Below, in pieces: positions 32,701 to 40,932 of a stretch of DNA of 64,000 nt; the first letter of the stretch is position 1, and each line of letters starts with the position of its first letter. The translations under genes and the position numbers were made by a program. Source of the stretch: Cladocopium goreaui (lineage: Eukaryota; Sar; Dinophyceae; Suessiales; Symbiodiniaceae); NCBI GenBank assembly GCA_947184155.2, contig CAMXCT020001524.1:547829-611828 (forward strand), given 5' to 3'. Below the pieces are notes generated by a model. The model was not told where the DNA came from. It did not search any database and was given only the letters and a program-made list of their open reading frames with translations.

Positions 32701-35693
32701 ATCACCTGAGTTCTTGTGCCCGACTGCCATTCTTCTTCTGAAGCTGCAGGACGTAGGCCATGTGTTGCACCAGAGTCCAGCAACACCATTTGAGCATGAG
32801 ACTCCAACTTTGACAGTCGCATTACCTTCAGGTTGGGCATACGCAAGGACTTCAGCAACTGAGTGGCTTCTGCCAACAGTTCAGTGGTCGCAGGAGTGGC
32901 AGCTGGAGCTCCCCCCTTATCCACCTCCGTGGTTGCACTAGATGAAGCCCCAAGGGAGTTACTCTCAGCACCCAGTCCTGGACCATCAGCGCACGTACTA
33001 GAGGAGGTTTGATCAGTTGTTGAGCTTGCAATTCCACCATCATGACCTTTTCCAACTGAAGCTTGCTTGACAGCCGCTTTGTTGTTGGCTGCATTTTGAT
33101 TTCCACCACCACGTCCTCCCCCCAAACCAGAGTCATTGGACGAAGGTTTGTAGTTGTTGCCATTGCCCTTGACTTTGCATTCCGTTTTTCTGTGATCTTT
33201 GCCGCCACAGATCCAGCATCGACTGTTCTTGTCCTCGATGCCCTCCCAAGAGTGAGACCACTTGCAGCTTCGACCAGCTTTGCATCCAGTGTCGCTCTTG
33301 AAGAACTTGCATGGTTGCTCCGACATAGGAGTTGAGTTGCCCTTGCCGGACTTGTTGCCATAGTTTCCAGGAGTGCCAGGCTTTTGAGGTGAGTTTGATG
33401 CTTCAGCATCCATTTGTTTGAGCCTCACAGGTGTGCTCGCACTTGCTGTTGTGGTAGAGGAGGATTTCAGCAGACTCAGCGTCTCCGCCTCTGCAAGAAG
33501 ACATTGGCTAAAACTCCATATTGATTGCTCCGTTGGACGTTGATCCAGTGCCAGTTGTTGTCGGCTTGTGGAAAGCCTGAACGCTGCTTGGGAGTCTTCC
33601 TTGGCGATCTGGACAACCGCAGCTTCAAGTGCCTTTATCAACAGCACTCCATCAGGCAAACTTGCATCCACCTCCCTGGCCCTTGCAAAGTATCGCCGCC
33701 ATGTTCTCAGAGAAGAAGCCAATTCCTGCATCGTAGATGCCTTTTGCAGTGAGGTCAATTGCCCCAAGAGGATTGCCTTTTCACCTGGTCCTCCTGGTTG
33801 ATGCCGCACGTAGAGGCGGAACAGAATCGCCGTACTGGTCAAATCTCGATCCACCACCAGCTCCCGTTGCTGCTCATCGCTCACTGCTTTGAGCAAAAGT
33901 GTAACACCCCTCTGCTCCGTTCTGATGAAGCAGCTTGCCATCAGTTCATCAGGAAGACGAGGACAAAGTTGAACACGTTGTAGAGGAGATAGTCCCTTCC
34001 ATTCCATGTAGAAGGCATGAGCTTGTCTCACCGTTGCATTCCACCATCTTCCAGCGACATGGGACAAATCCTTCATGATGGGACCACAAAGACAAAGCCA
34101 ATCTCCAAACTCCAACGGCGATGCGCCATTCGGCAACGTCGGCAGTTCAGCTTTTCCACCACTTCCACCTCCAGACGCTTCCCATGATGCCGGCATTGGT
34201 GCAACACCCATAGTTCCTCCACCATGAAGACGTCCGTCACGAAGAAGACCATGTAGTTCAGCGCCACCATGGAGTCGTTCATCTCGAGGAAGACCATGAA
34301 GTTGTTCAGCCGCACCACCATGCAAAGCCCGATCATGTCCAGGTAGATCTCCAAGCGCAGTGCCATGCAAAGCCCGATCATGTCCAGGTAGATCTCCAAG
34401 CGCAGTGCCATGCAAAGCCCGATCATGTCCAGGTAGATCTCCCAGCGCAGTGCCATGCAAAGCCCGACCATGATGAGCTCCTCCATCTCCAATCGCAACT
34501 CCACGTAGCGCATCATCTCCAAGCACCGTGCCATGCAGAGCCCGATCTTGTTGGGCACCTTCACCATGCACAGCGCCACGAAGAGCCCGACCTTGTTGAG
34601 CAGCATCACCACTTCCAGGAAGCAAATGACGTAGATCTTTTCCATGCGCATTGCCAGCACCACCGGACGGATTCCAGTACGCAGATTCAGTCAGAGTTGA
34701 TGGAACAGCTACCCTATCCAGTGCAACTTTCAAAGACCGAACCTCTCTTTCCAACCATGCTTGTTTTGCCTCTTGAGGAGAAAGAATTGCATCATTCCCT
34801 TTTTCATCATGAGGTTTCCATTGAACATCACCGTTTCTCACACGCGGTTTTGATTCGCATGTATCATACAGTCCATCATCAAAACTGGTGCCCACACGCT
34901 GACTACCCCCAACCTGCTCATTCTCAACGACTGGCAAAGGTGGCACAGGAGGCAAACAGCTGACACTTGCAGTTGGCGGTGGACCATCCGGCACACGAGT
35001 ACCATTTGGTGTGAATTTCAGTGAATCCCTTTTGGTTTTTCTCTCAGGACTAACTGCAACTTCACGAACAGCACCACGAGGTGTTCTGCTACCATTTCTC
35101 ACATGACGGTCATGTTTTTGTGAATCACTAGCCGACCCACTTCCAATCCCGTCTATTCTTGACCATGGTGAAGAACCAGCCCCCGAAGACTTTTCCAGTT
35201 TCTCCTTGAGAGCCGCTACTTCGTTTTGTAGCTTCGAATTTTGCTGACGTAGAAAATCAACCGTTTCTACTTCCAAAGCTCTTTGCAAACCATTTCCATC
35301 ACCCGTAACAAGAGTTTCAGGTTCCCCATTGGTTCCAGTAGCCACAGTTGGCAATTTTCCCTCAGTCTTCAACACGCGGATCCCCACCTCGGTCTCATCC
35401 CTCGGCATCACACCAGCCGAAGCACTTCCTCGACCTTTTCCAGTAGGGTTGCCATCCACGTTGGACTGAATCGCCAATTCAGGACTGCTAAAACTTCCAG
35501 CTAGAACTTCTTCTTCTTGCGCAGGCAATTCCTTAGGTCTCGCTGCATCTAACCTGCATTGGTCCTTGGCCTTCTCGGAGTAGAAAGGATTCACGTCCAA
35601 TCCACCTGGGCCGCTTCGATCCCCAACAGGCACTGAATGGGATCTAGAACCACCAACTTCCATGGCTATTTCAAAAGCCCAGAGTAGACGCAA
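26772..35693 (-). CDS. Copia polyprotein with methyltransferase-like domain (2,973 aa)
   Basis: Single frame. Layout by residue: coiled-coil-like segment about 140-170; tandem 15-residue repeats (DRALHGTALGDLPGH) about 410-460; CCCH zinc finger C795/C804/C810/H814; CCHC knuckle C826/C829/H834/C839; aspartic protease DSGATHG at D973; methyltransferase-like domain about 1165-1370 (HMYSGPD at 1172, GGPPC with C1233, E1303 in EQP, KRKPT near 1352); integrase zinc site H1462/H1467/C1474/C1477 and D1501, D1683, E1719 (D,D35E); reverse transcriptase D2196 and YVDD 2303-2306; RNase H D2488, E2528. After RNase H comes a hydrophobic segment about 2698-2715 and a Ser/Gln/Ala-rich repetitive tail. All catalytic residues of the copia enzymes are present. 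The extra domains and length (typical copia is about 1,400 aa) are unusual. Confidence 0.97.
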   Translation of the reverse strand: MRLLWAFEIAMEVGGSRSHSVPVGDRSGPGGLDVNPFYSEKAKDQCRLDAARPKELPAQEEEVLAGSFSSPELAIQSNVDGNPTGKGRGSASAGVMPRDETEVGIRVLKTEGKLPTVATGTNGEPETLVTGDGNGLQRALEVETVDFLRQQNSKLQNEVAALKEKLEKSSGAGSSPWSRIDGIGSGSASDSQKHDRHVRNGSRTPRGAVREVAVSPERKTKRDSLKFTPNGTRVPDGPPPTASVSCLPPVPPLPVVENEQVGGSQRVGTSFDDGLYDTCESKPRVRNGDVQWKPHDEKGNDAILSPQEAKQAWLEREVRSLKVALDRVAVPSTLTESAYWNPSGGAGNAHGKDLRHLLPGSGDAAQQGRALRGAVHGEGAQQDRALHGTVLGDDALRGVAIGDGGAHHGRALHGTALGDLPGHDRALHGTALGDLPGHDRALHGTALGDLPGHDRALHGGAAEQLHGLPRDERLHGGAELHGLLRDGRLHGGGTMGVAPMPASWEASGGGSGGKAELPTLPNGASPLEFGDWLCLCGPIMKDLSHVAGRWWNATVRQAHAFYMEWKGLSPLQRVQLCPRLPDELMASCFIRTEQRGVTLLLKAVSDEQQRELVVDRDLTSTAILFRLYVRHQPGGPGEKAILLGQLTSLQKASTMQELASSLRTWRRYFARAREVDASLPDGVLLIKALEAAVVQIAKEDSQAAFRLSTSRQQLALDQRPTEQSIWSFSQCLLAEAETLSLLKSSSTTTASASTPVRLKQMDAEASNSPQKPGTPGNYGNKSGKGNSTPMSEQPCKFFKSDTGCKAGRSCKWSHSWEGIEDKNSRCWICGGKDHRKTECKVKGNGNNYKPSSNDSGLGGGRGGGNQNAANNKAAVKQASVGKGHDGGIASSTTDQTSSSTCADGPGLGAESNSLGASSSATTEVDKGGAPAATPATTELLAEATQLLKSLRMPNLKVMRLSKLESHAQMVLLDSGATHGLRPAASEEEWQSGTRTQVMLADGVTESLRLKPGTKVLLSDPLLRPENTSWIVPMGCLNELNYKLVWKDHMCHLYTKAGDKVNVELHNGCPYVAHEFGAKLLTVLEQHQIQQELKKMTLKSILTRGAAGLGNNMSIEMAMLVKLKEVMPTLPEDLALKLVPDLSVLTDPNIGLNLPWNRRKRKRLMMAKNVIIHMYSGPDASYWERRLSNEHTEVLCVDLEASTPSNALDETTFAFLLSLCASKRVKALLGGPPCRTTSALRFQKDDGPPILRTEDHPYGLPSLTPQQAELVTNDSILWLRLLLMYILCEEVRPKEQAQTAFLCEQPQDPAEYRKKEDVDEHQYFSMWRTQEWKSFQEAYNAKLISFDQGPFGHPKRKPTTLALINMNEMMQLQDVRGRGAEPEVAPLPELSVKERCAMSKTWAAWAPGLKAAVAEAISRWIRREAPPREGPEDPTGVVYAEDDVRPVGVAAIGNVALQQWKQHYMQDHMPARRDCSHCVRSQGRSRAHRRVCHPESFTLSLDMSGRMTGGKDQTPGTNKYFLVGVYTYPVNKKGKPLLLCPDQDEEEDHPLPGLDDPELSGDPQEQQPGDGQPPQQHGERDQQQTGHEAQHEQGLPAGVAQDEPDPLQEESVPDLVEDEEVKSAYGMHDTWMRLINESKDVTVRNLTFAEPIADRNVHNVLPAIAKIYARLRSLGCPVYRMHSDRAREFLAKPVHQWCLDRGIVQTMTPGSAFKTNGRAENEVGMIKKGVRTLISAGACPLDRWPLAVRHVGERRLRNQLNQAGWPVEKLLRFGSKAYALKKSWQDRYAQWRDCREEVVVWGPAEGSSITTTTYYVKAVATERCFYTDDVVIPADDGMNAAVDAGPGGEVLPYLPERDERQAQPLFCDGVPARRLRSKTAPPPAIATMSMLHIEGEKRILAKFGSVFEFVLPPDSEVASEGSWTLETTLSPAQQHPPQEQHEVHDAPRLGHDDEKDGDGGQTETDEVHDQKEEESDVEEDLGEAPNSRDGGSSSAASNVSKNVLVRMSKIQALQTIHDNVSDYIAEEICKLDGTFPEEMWCLPELNKALVRKVEVEEQIQLLADEDRAEEQQQLTHEFLVTKTVSNKEVRENLADWTESIKAEYEQLVVNKKAVKPMTRTELQKMAEVQNKTLEILPAKKVHTRKAGSGAYRSRAVVCGNYQTPNDDNTYAGGADATQIRTMLRISAQYKWKAASTDIRTAFLNAPRRDSRLIAMEVPHVYKMLGLAGPDEVWLIMLAMYGLQASPRDWCLHRDAVLPTLKWTRQGPNGLLTGGFEKTKDENVWRLEELDESGYIHWNGLMSVYVDDILVTGEEFAVHGALQALSGVWTTSSVEWAGVDKPLKYCGFEISEDAKGDGFHVNQHMYEQEMLQRWNVDEGVAYPHYKVAEDQEVEESPDPNDVRTAQAMAGSLLWLSSRTRPDLAHGVATMSRLMTKAPVKAIQIGTTLMKYVKGNPGVGLRYTTHVPDDWGAHGQLKVKRSDLLLEIFCDIAYSAGSGHRSVQGIVVCLGGQPICWQTSQQPFVTHSTAEAELVSYCEGLIAGKAAEALVMELTGVTAVMKVIYGDNIAAIGLANGTTASSWRTRHLRIRASLLKQALDETDAAGGQWKLIHARGLNLVADGFTKPLFGAAFQRFVENLGMNAPFLRPEDPEVRAAQVRSRNNQERAHAGAAAAMSFFVGQTLLTEATALELKSESDEADPLWIAAVLLMILGAIYAGKLTMMSARCCLRRLQWVNELQAVVSSDGDESSSSATKGVEMRSSLRRRSGTSSGSGPVQASGASSSGAGNVGPVQAPSAGSICSSGPEQALGAESSTSSVVFGPVQATSSTSSITAERARLVQASGASSCSSGFGQASGTSSCSSGLEQALRSINTAAGGSSSTGLGPVQAFSSSGADPFAAAASGPVQASAASSGPEQAFAADVSGLEQALRAVAEISARAAADGVNMESALQRHAAGVSEALLGGERSETTLHNP
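34321..34455 (-). repeat. Three 45-bp tandem repeats in the gag region
   Basis: Three nearly identical 45-base units (TGCAAAGCCCGATCATGTCC...), in frame, encode the 15-residue repeat in the gag part of the copia polyprotein. Less perfect units extend on both sides. Confidence 0.9.
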
Positions 35694-35698
35694 GGGTT

Positions 35699-35710
35699 GG
35701 GCTCATAACC
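35699..35710 (-). promoter_or_regulatory. Primer-binding site, initiator tRNA-Met anticodon arm
   Basis: Plus-strand GGGCTCATAACC, together with the first two bases of the terminal repeat (CT), equals the anticodon stem-loop GGGCUCAUAACCCU of initiator tRNA-Met (CAU anticodon) as in yeast. It lies directly against the 5' terminal repeat. Drosophila copia is known to prime from a half-molecule of this tRNA by its anticodon region. Confidence 0.8.
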
Positions 35711-35813
35711 CTCGACAACGACAAAGCCCGTGCCTGTTTTCCAAACCAAAATGCCTGCGGTAATACAGGTGCACTTCTGTGATTTGTGCGTGTCATCCAT
35801 CGCACCTGACAGA
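35711..35813 (-). repeat. 5' terminal repeat (LTR) of copia element
   Basis: Identical over all 103 bases to 26449-26551. Its plus-strand left edge meets the primer-binding site and its right edge meets TA-rich host DNA. Confidence 0.85.
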
Positions 35814-35960
35814 ATTATACATTATTTGTTTGCGGTTGATAGTGTAAATACCCCAAACATTAGCTCAGTCCGGTCCATTGACAGGATGCGACAGGGTGCC
35901 CAAAAATCCAATGGATTCTCCTCATTTTCCCCACTCAATGGCCATAACCTGGGGGTTGTA

Positions 35961-36065
35961 TACCCTCTGGTAAACTAACATAGCTATTGAAAATGGCCAT
36001 AGAAATAGTGGATTTCCCATTAAACATTGTGATTTTCCATAGCTATGTTAAATTACCAGAGGGTA
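35961..36065. mobile_element. Foldback element, family TACCCTCTGG, copy 4
   Basis: A 105-base palindrome, TACCCTCTGGTAAACTAACA to TAAATTACCAGAGGGTA. It is closest in sequence to the copy at 18737. It lies 147 bases from the end of the copia element and about 110 bases below the acidic exon at 36173. Confidence 0.85.
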
Positions 36066-36172
36066 AATCCCAAGTTCAGACATACCGTTAAAAAATATTC
36101 AAAAATAAGTATCAAGCTGGGATATTCCACATGATATTCCCCATTGTAATCCCCATGATTGGCCTGTCGTAC

Positions 36173-36289
36173 CCATCGTGCCCGGCCCATTCCACGGTCG
36201 CTGGGGTGGTCCTCAAAGTCATCTTCACCATCAAAGTCGTCAAAGTCCAAATCATCGTCAGCGTCGCTCACATCCACCGGTTCCATCTC
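36173..36289 (-). CDS. Acidic exon (39 codons)
   Basis: Acceptor AGCCAG/GAG and donor CGATGG/GTACGA bound 117 bases, phase 0 at both ends. The peptide is strongly Asp/Glu-rich (VSDADDDLDFDDFDGEDDF), then SDRGMGRARW. It joins in phase with 36745-36825 upstream and, across the copia insertion, with 26207-26243. Function unknown; low-complexity acidic proteins of chromatin or RNA metabolism look like this, but no domain supports that. Confidence 0.5.
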
Positions 36290-36744
36290 CTGGCTTTGGG
36301 AGTATTTTCACTGCGGTACAACCAATAAGAATTAGGATTTTCACCATTACTAATGGAATGATTATGGAATTTTGATAGGATAAACAGATAACTATGAGCA
36401 CTCCCAAATTTTGTAGCAATCTGAATGGGGAAGATGATGATGCCATCAAATTTGGAAGTCTCCTATTTTCAGCAAAGCGTAGCAAAGCCAAATGACTTGG
36501 GATATGTGGGATGCACCCCATCGCATAAACCGGTAGGTGGGAATCGTTGAAATCTCACCCATTGATGGTAAGCCATTGATGGTTTGGGGCATAGGGTTTA
36601 CCACATTACGGAAGTATCACTATCCATCTGTTCCTGGGATTTCATCATTGACTATAAACACCTGCGGGAAAACACGCGATAATCAACCAATCCTTGACTT
36701 CTGGTTTTCACGGGTGAAGGTTTGGGCTGGCTTTGGAGATACAC

Positions 36745-36825
36745 CTGTCGTGATTCGATGTCAGGATGAGCCTCATCGTCATCGTCAGAGATCTCGTAGT
36801 TCTCCAAGTCCAATTCGTTACCCTC
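36745..36825 (-). CDS. Acidic exon (27 codons)
   Basis: Acceptor ACTCCAG/GAG and donor CGACAG/GTGTAT, 81 bases in phase 0. The peptide begins EGNELDLENYEISDDDDEAH. It shares the E..LDLE.YE pattern with the exon at 26207-26243. Confidence 0.5.
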
Positions 36826-37378
36826 CTGGAGTCACTCGGAGACTCGGAGAGCATGGGTAACCCAAAATGGGATGACTTCTAAGACTATTAAGATCTACGT
36901 GAGAATCTACGTGAGAATCTACGTGAATCCCAAGGCCTCTAAAATTTTGACTATCGAATTCTTGTCAGCTGAAAGCACAGACTTGTTTATTGATTTTGGT
37001 AGATTGCTGAATCACTGAAGGTTCCAGGTTTATTCGCACTTGGTGCAGGATTTGGTCCAACCATCCCATCATCAGTTTGTCCCATCGCGGCTCCGAATCG
37101 CTACTGACTTCAGAGGCATCTGCCTGCCACAGAAGGAGCATTGATGAGCATTGCTAGGAAAAAGGACTCAGGATGATCCTAACGGTGATCAATGTTTTCT
37201 GTGGTTTTCTGTCACAAGAAGGGTTAGTTGGGTATCTTATCCTTTATCATTCACGAATAGGTATCTCATCTTATATGTACAATATATACATATACAGTGT
37301 GTATATATATATATATTGTATATACATATATACATCAAGTGTGTTCGTACAATATCATGTTAAAACATGTTTTATCGT

Positions 37379-38779
37379 TTATCTATGCTTCTCCAAGTCC
37401 ACACCGAACCCCTGAGCCTCCTCTGGGATGGCTTCAGCTACCTGCGGAACTTCAGCTGAAGTTCGTATCTTACAGCTGACCATGATGAAGTTCGCCAAAG
37501 TGATGCGTGTATATTTATATATGTATAGATATATATATATATTACTATATTTATCTATATCAGTGTTACAGGCAAAAAAGTGAAACCCAGGGGGTTCACA
37601 TGTCTTTACCACCCGGCTCGTAAAACGAAACACATGTGGTGCAACGATCAGAAATTGGTCCGCCAACGGCGCCCAACCTTTTTCGTCGCTGTGAAACAGA
37701 GCGTTGTCCTCAGCTAAGCCATCGACAATCATATCATATTATTAAGTTCTATATTGGCCAACAGACACATTTTCCATTTTCCCTTTTTCAGCAATTTTAT
37801 GGTCACTGCTGCTGTTCGCCAACAGATGTCCATCCACAAGTAAGAATTCAAGTACCGAGAATCTCATCGATGGCTCAGGCTGACCTATCAACAGGTTGTG
37901 GACCCCATGATCTGATCTCCAGCAGATGATCTGCGAACACGTCTGCTGCTGCAGCCTGGGAAATTTGCAGATCTGGAGCTCCCCAAATCTGGTTCCTCAT
38001 TCTTATGTATTTCGTACCTGTCACTTTGTCCCAGGTTTCACTAATCCTTTCACCGGGCGCTTGCATGTCGCGGGGTCTCCAAGGTTGCATTTCTCCATGA
38101 GCATCAACACCAGCTCGCTCTTCTCGATGCATCGCCGGATGTCCGATGGCGCCGCGCCTGCATACCGAAGCTTGCCACGGATGCAAGGGACTGACAGGGT
38201 CATCAGGAATTGATATTTGGTCGCAGGGGAGGACTTGGTCTTTGGCGGCTTTGCCGTCGGCTTTGCCGTCACTTTAGGTACTTTAGGTGCCCGGGCGGAC
38301 TCCGGGGACTCCGGGGACTCCGGGGACTCCTTGGCGTTTCCGGGATTCGTTTCCTTCGGTTTCACCTTCTTAGTCTGAGACCGCTTCCCCTTCAGACCCT
38401 TGGATTCCACCGAACCCTTGGAACGCTTCGAATAGCATTCTTTTGTCACAGAATCTAAGGCAAGCCATCTTTCAGCACAAGCTGCTCCCAGTCGAGCTCC
38501 ACCTGGTTGTAAAAACTCACTTCCAGCTACATCGTTTCGGATCAAGCGAAAGAATCGCAAGAAGCCATGCACATCCGGCAGGCGTTGGTTGAGATCAGCC
38601 TCCACAGGCTCTGCCCCCTCCGACGCGCTGGAAATGGACGCAGATTCGGACAACTCCATGGCGTCATCCGGATCTTCCTCGCCTGGCTCCTCGGACGTTG
38701 TGGGCGATGGGGGAAACCACAATTCCTTCAATTCTTCGGAGGTCCAGGAGTCAAAGGAGTCATCTTCCAGGTCCGACAT
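37379..38779 (-). CDS. HMG-box-like protein, four exons, 322 aa
   Basis: Exons 38779-38054, 37955-37904, 37713-37613 and 37468-37379 join in phase from ATG to TAA (969 bases). Donors are CCG/GTGAAA, ATGGG/GTCCAC and CCGG/GTGGTA. The N terminus is acidic. Residues around 80-135 resemble an HMG box: FLRFFRLIRND... then ERWLALDSVTKECY, matching the W and K..Y pattern of helix 2. A basic, Ser/Pro-rich linker with SPE repeats follows, then a segment with EKSELVLML similar to SAP-type motifs. DNA binding is inferred. A strong pyrimidine-CAG at 38817 just upstream of the ATG could be the trans-splice acceptor or a cis acceptor if there are 5' exons. Confidence 0.55.
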
Positions 38780-39416
38780 CTGAGAATCTGATGCAAAGTG
38801 AGGCAGAGCCAAATATCTGCATGGAAAAATATTGAAAGAGAACATGTGAGTTCATGTCAGCTCGAGATCTCAAACACCCAACTCTGAACGAACCTACACC
38901 GGTACATTTCCAAAGAATGCACCAGCGGACACGGACACATAGATTTCCCCTTCATGCTTCTGGTCTTTTTATCCTAATAGACTTTACGAATCCAAAATAG
39001 TGCCCCAGGTTTAAGAATGTTCAAGATATCTTAAAGATCTATCATAGATATCTAAGCCAATCTCAGCGAATCTAATCCAACTCTGGACGTCTCAAATTTT
39101 CATCCCCAGCCCTTTGACTGCTGACCAACCTCTACAGACGCTGCACTTGTAGCATTGTCGTCCTGAACAGCCTGTGGTCCAAAGAATCATGTGGGTAGGA
39201 ACTGGTAGGCCTCTGGTTTATCACAGGAACAGCTTTAAATTTCAGTTCAAGGACTCCAGTGCACCACTGTCTTGAGAACCCCTCACATACAGCAACTTGA
39301 TGTATGTAGGGATTGAGGAGGTCTGCCCTCGAAAAAAGGATGGCTTGGGACTAGAAATAAACCAACACACTGACCAACATCTGTGGTCCAGGCTTCAACT
39401 CTGCACCATGTGGATA

Positions 39417-39499
39417 GGAAAAATGATAAATTACGGCAACTATGGGCTGCAAAAGGGCTTTGCAGCCCATAGTTGCCGTAATTTATTTATCATTTTTCC
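39417..39499. repeat. Near-perfect hairpin
   Basis: GGAAAAATGATAAATTACGG and onward to GGGCTGCAAA forms one arm; the other arm is its reverse complement with a four-base insertion (AATA). The arms are about 38 bases with a loop of only a few bases. It may be a foldback element or a transcribed stem-loop. Confidence 0.85.
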
Positions 39500-39564
39500 T
39501 TAAAAAAAGAGATTCAAGTTCGCTACCTTTCAGCATTTCCACCATCCAATATTGACTTTGGCAC

Positions 39565-39815
39565 CTCAGCCTCTGCCTCCACTCCTTCCTCCGCTTCCTC
39601 AGCTTCTTCGACCTCTTCAACCTTTTGTCGAAGTAGGATTGGCTCTGCCTCTAAGAGACTAAACCTCCGGTGAATGTTGATGAACGTTGATTGAAGAGAT
39701 GTGAATCCCAGACCTGATTTCGCCCCAAAAGATTTGCCGTCCAAGAATGGAAAACCATGGAGAAGCGGCTGAATCACTTCATCCAATGTCGGTTTCCACT
39801 GGCTCCGCTTGAGCC
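39565..39815 (-). CDS. Two phase-matched exons of an acidic protein
   Basis: Exon 39815-39714 (acceptor GATAG/GG, donor TCAG/GTCTGG; LKRSQWKPTLDEVIQPLLHG and GFPFLDGKSFGAKS) joins exon 39650-39565 (acceptor TCTCTTAG/AG, donor GAG/GTGCC) with a split Glu codon. The second exon is Glu-rich (VEEVEEAEEAEEGVEAEAE). Function unknown; the gene probably extends both ways. Confidence 0.5.
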
Positions 39816-39968
39816 CTATCGATTCTTGTTGTGTAATCGACGCACTTCCTATTTAAGAACCAAATAGCAAGCCAATTGTTCAAGCAGCACGTTAAATTAG
39901 GGTAGCACCCCAGCGAAGCAACTTTCATTGGGCTATTTGGCCACGGCCCAAAGGGAAGCTCACAGAAC

Positions 39969-40016
39969 CTCTTCCTTCAACTCTTCATTTTCCTTGGGCT
40001 CCTCATCCTCCTCATC
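39969..40016 (-). CDS. Acidic exon (16 codons)
   Basis: Acceptor CTCTTCAG/GAT and donor GAAGAG/GTTCTG, phase 0 at both ends. The peptide is DEEDEEPKENEELKEE. Probably part of the same gene as the exons at 39565-39815. Two more tiny exon candidates lie at 40054-40087 and 40140-40167. Confidence 0.4.
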
Positions 40017-40849
40017 CTGAAGAGCCAAGATGATGTTGTATGATGTTGAACACCCGTTCTGGCCATGGCTCAAAAATTCCAGGCACCCTGAAACTTCAAC
40101 AATGGGAAAAATCTGACAAAAAAGGTCGAAATTCTTGACCCATCGCCTCTGAGCTCTCCAGGATCTCCTGAAAAGCGAAGGTGCCATGTCTATGTCAGGT
40201 CAATCGCTGGCCCATGAGATCCATGAGACTCTAGACCCTAGGGCCGTCTAGGGTCTTCCTAAACTCAGGGGCCCAGGGTTATTTAGTTTCGAACTTAGAA
40301 AATATTATATATATATATTATATATATATTATATATATATATAACACCCGAACTTTAGGGTAGGAGAATTGCCAAATGGTTTTCAAGCACAGTCATTCCA
40401 GCCACTTGCCATTGATCCTATCAGGGAGGAACCCCAATGATCGGTCACCCACAAGTTTCTTGGAGAAGGTGCCAAATCATACAGCCAAAGACAGAGGATG
40501 GGATGACCCCAGACAATTCAAGACCAAGAACGACCAAATTTGGATGCGAAGCCTCTTTGGTCTCTTTGGTCGCCAGTCTCGTAGCATGACAAAAAAACTT
40601 GATCCCTCACGACACGGATATGGTTGGACCCTTTACCAGTAGCTATGCAGGGCACTTGACTGCTGGGATTTCAATGACCAACTGGACAAGGTATCACAAA
40701 CTGTCCATGAAAGCCGAATGGAAATATATCATCATATATCAAATATTAGTGTATTAGTGGAGAGTTGTAATCTACTAACAGTAGCCTCTCCCATTCTCTC
40801 CCACATCATGTTCGTGACTCGGATGAGTTGCCACTGCCCCAAAGGCGAC

Positions 40850-40932
40850 CTGGTATCCTCGTAGCTCTTCTTGGCTCACAGCTTCCAGAACCTGTTCCCA
40901 GCGACAGTGTCGCAACACAGCTGCGGATTTGG
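40850..40932 (-). CDS. Exon, unknown protein
   Basis: A good pyrimidine-rich acceptor (GTCTTTTTAG/CC) and donor TACCAG/GTCGCC bound 83 bases. The peptide KSAAVLRHCRWEQVLEAVSQ then EELRGYQ is helical and protein-like. Family not recognised. Confidence 0.5.

Larger units (their letters stand above)
26449..35813 (-). mobile_element. Ty1/copia retrotransposon, apparently intact
   Basis: A 9,365-base element bounded by identical 103-base direct repeats, with a primer-binding site next to the 5' repeat, a polypurine tract next to the 3' repeat and one uninterrupted polyprotein frame in copia order (GAG-PR-INT-RT-RNaseH). Identical repeats and an open frame of nearly 9 kb indicate recent insertion. 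No clear 5-base target duplication is visible and the repeats do not show TG...CA ends, so the exact termini remain open. Flanks are TA-rich and appear to be intron sequence of a host gene with acidic exons. Confidence 0.95.

Noticed and set aside
35699-35712. Fragment of a tRNA-Met gene
   Set aside because: Only the anticodon arm is present and it abuts the terminal repeat; it is a primer-binding site.
26440-35820. Target-site duplication flanking the copia element
   Set aside because: Flanks ATTACAGT and ATTATACA share only a loose ATTA; no exact 5-base repeat at the repeat edges.
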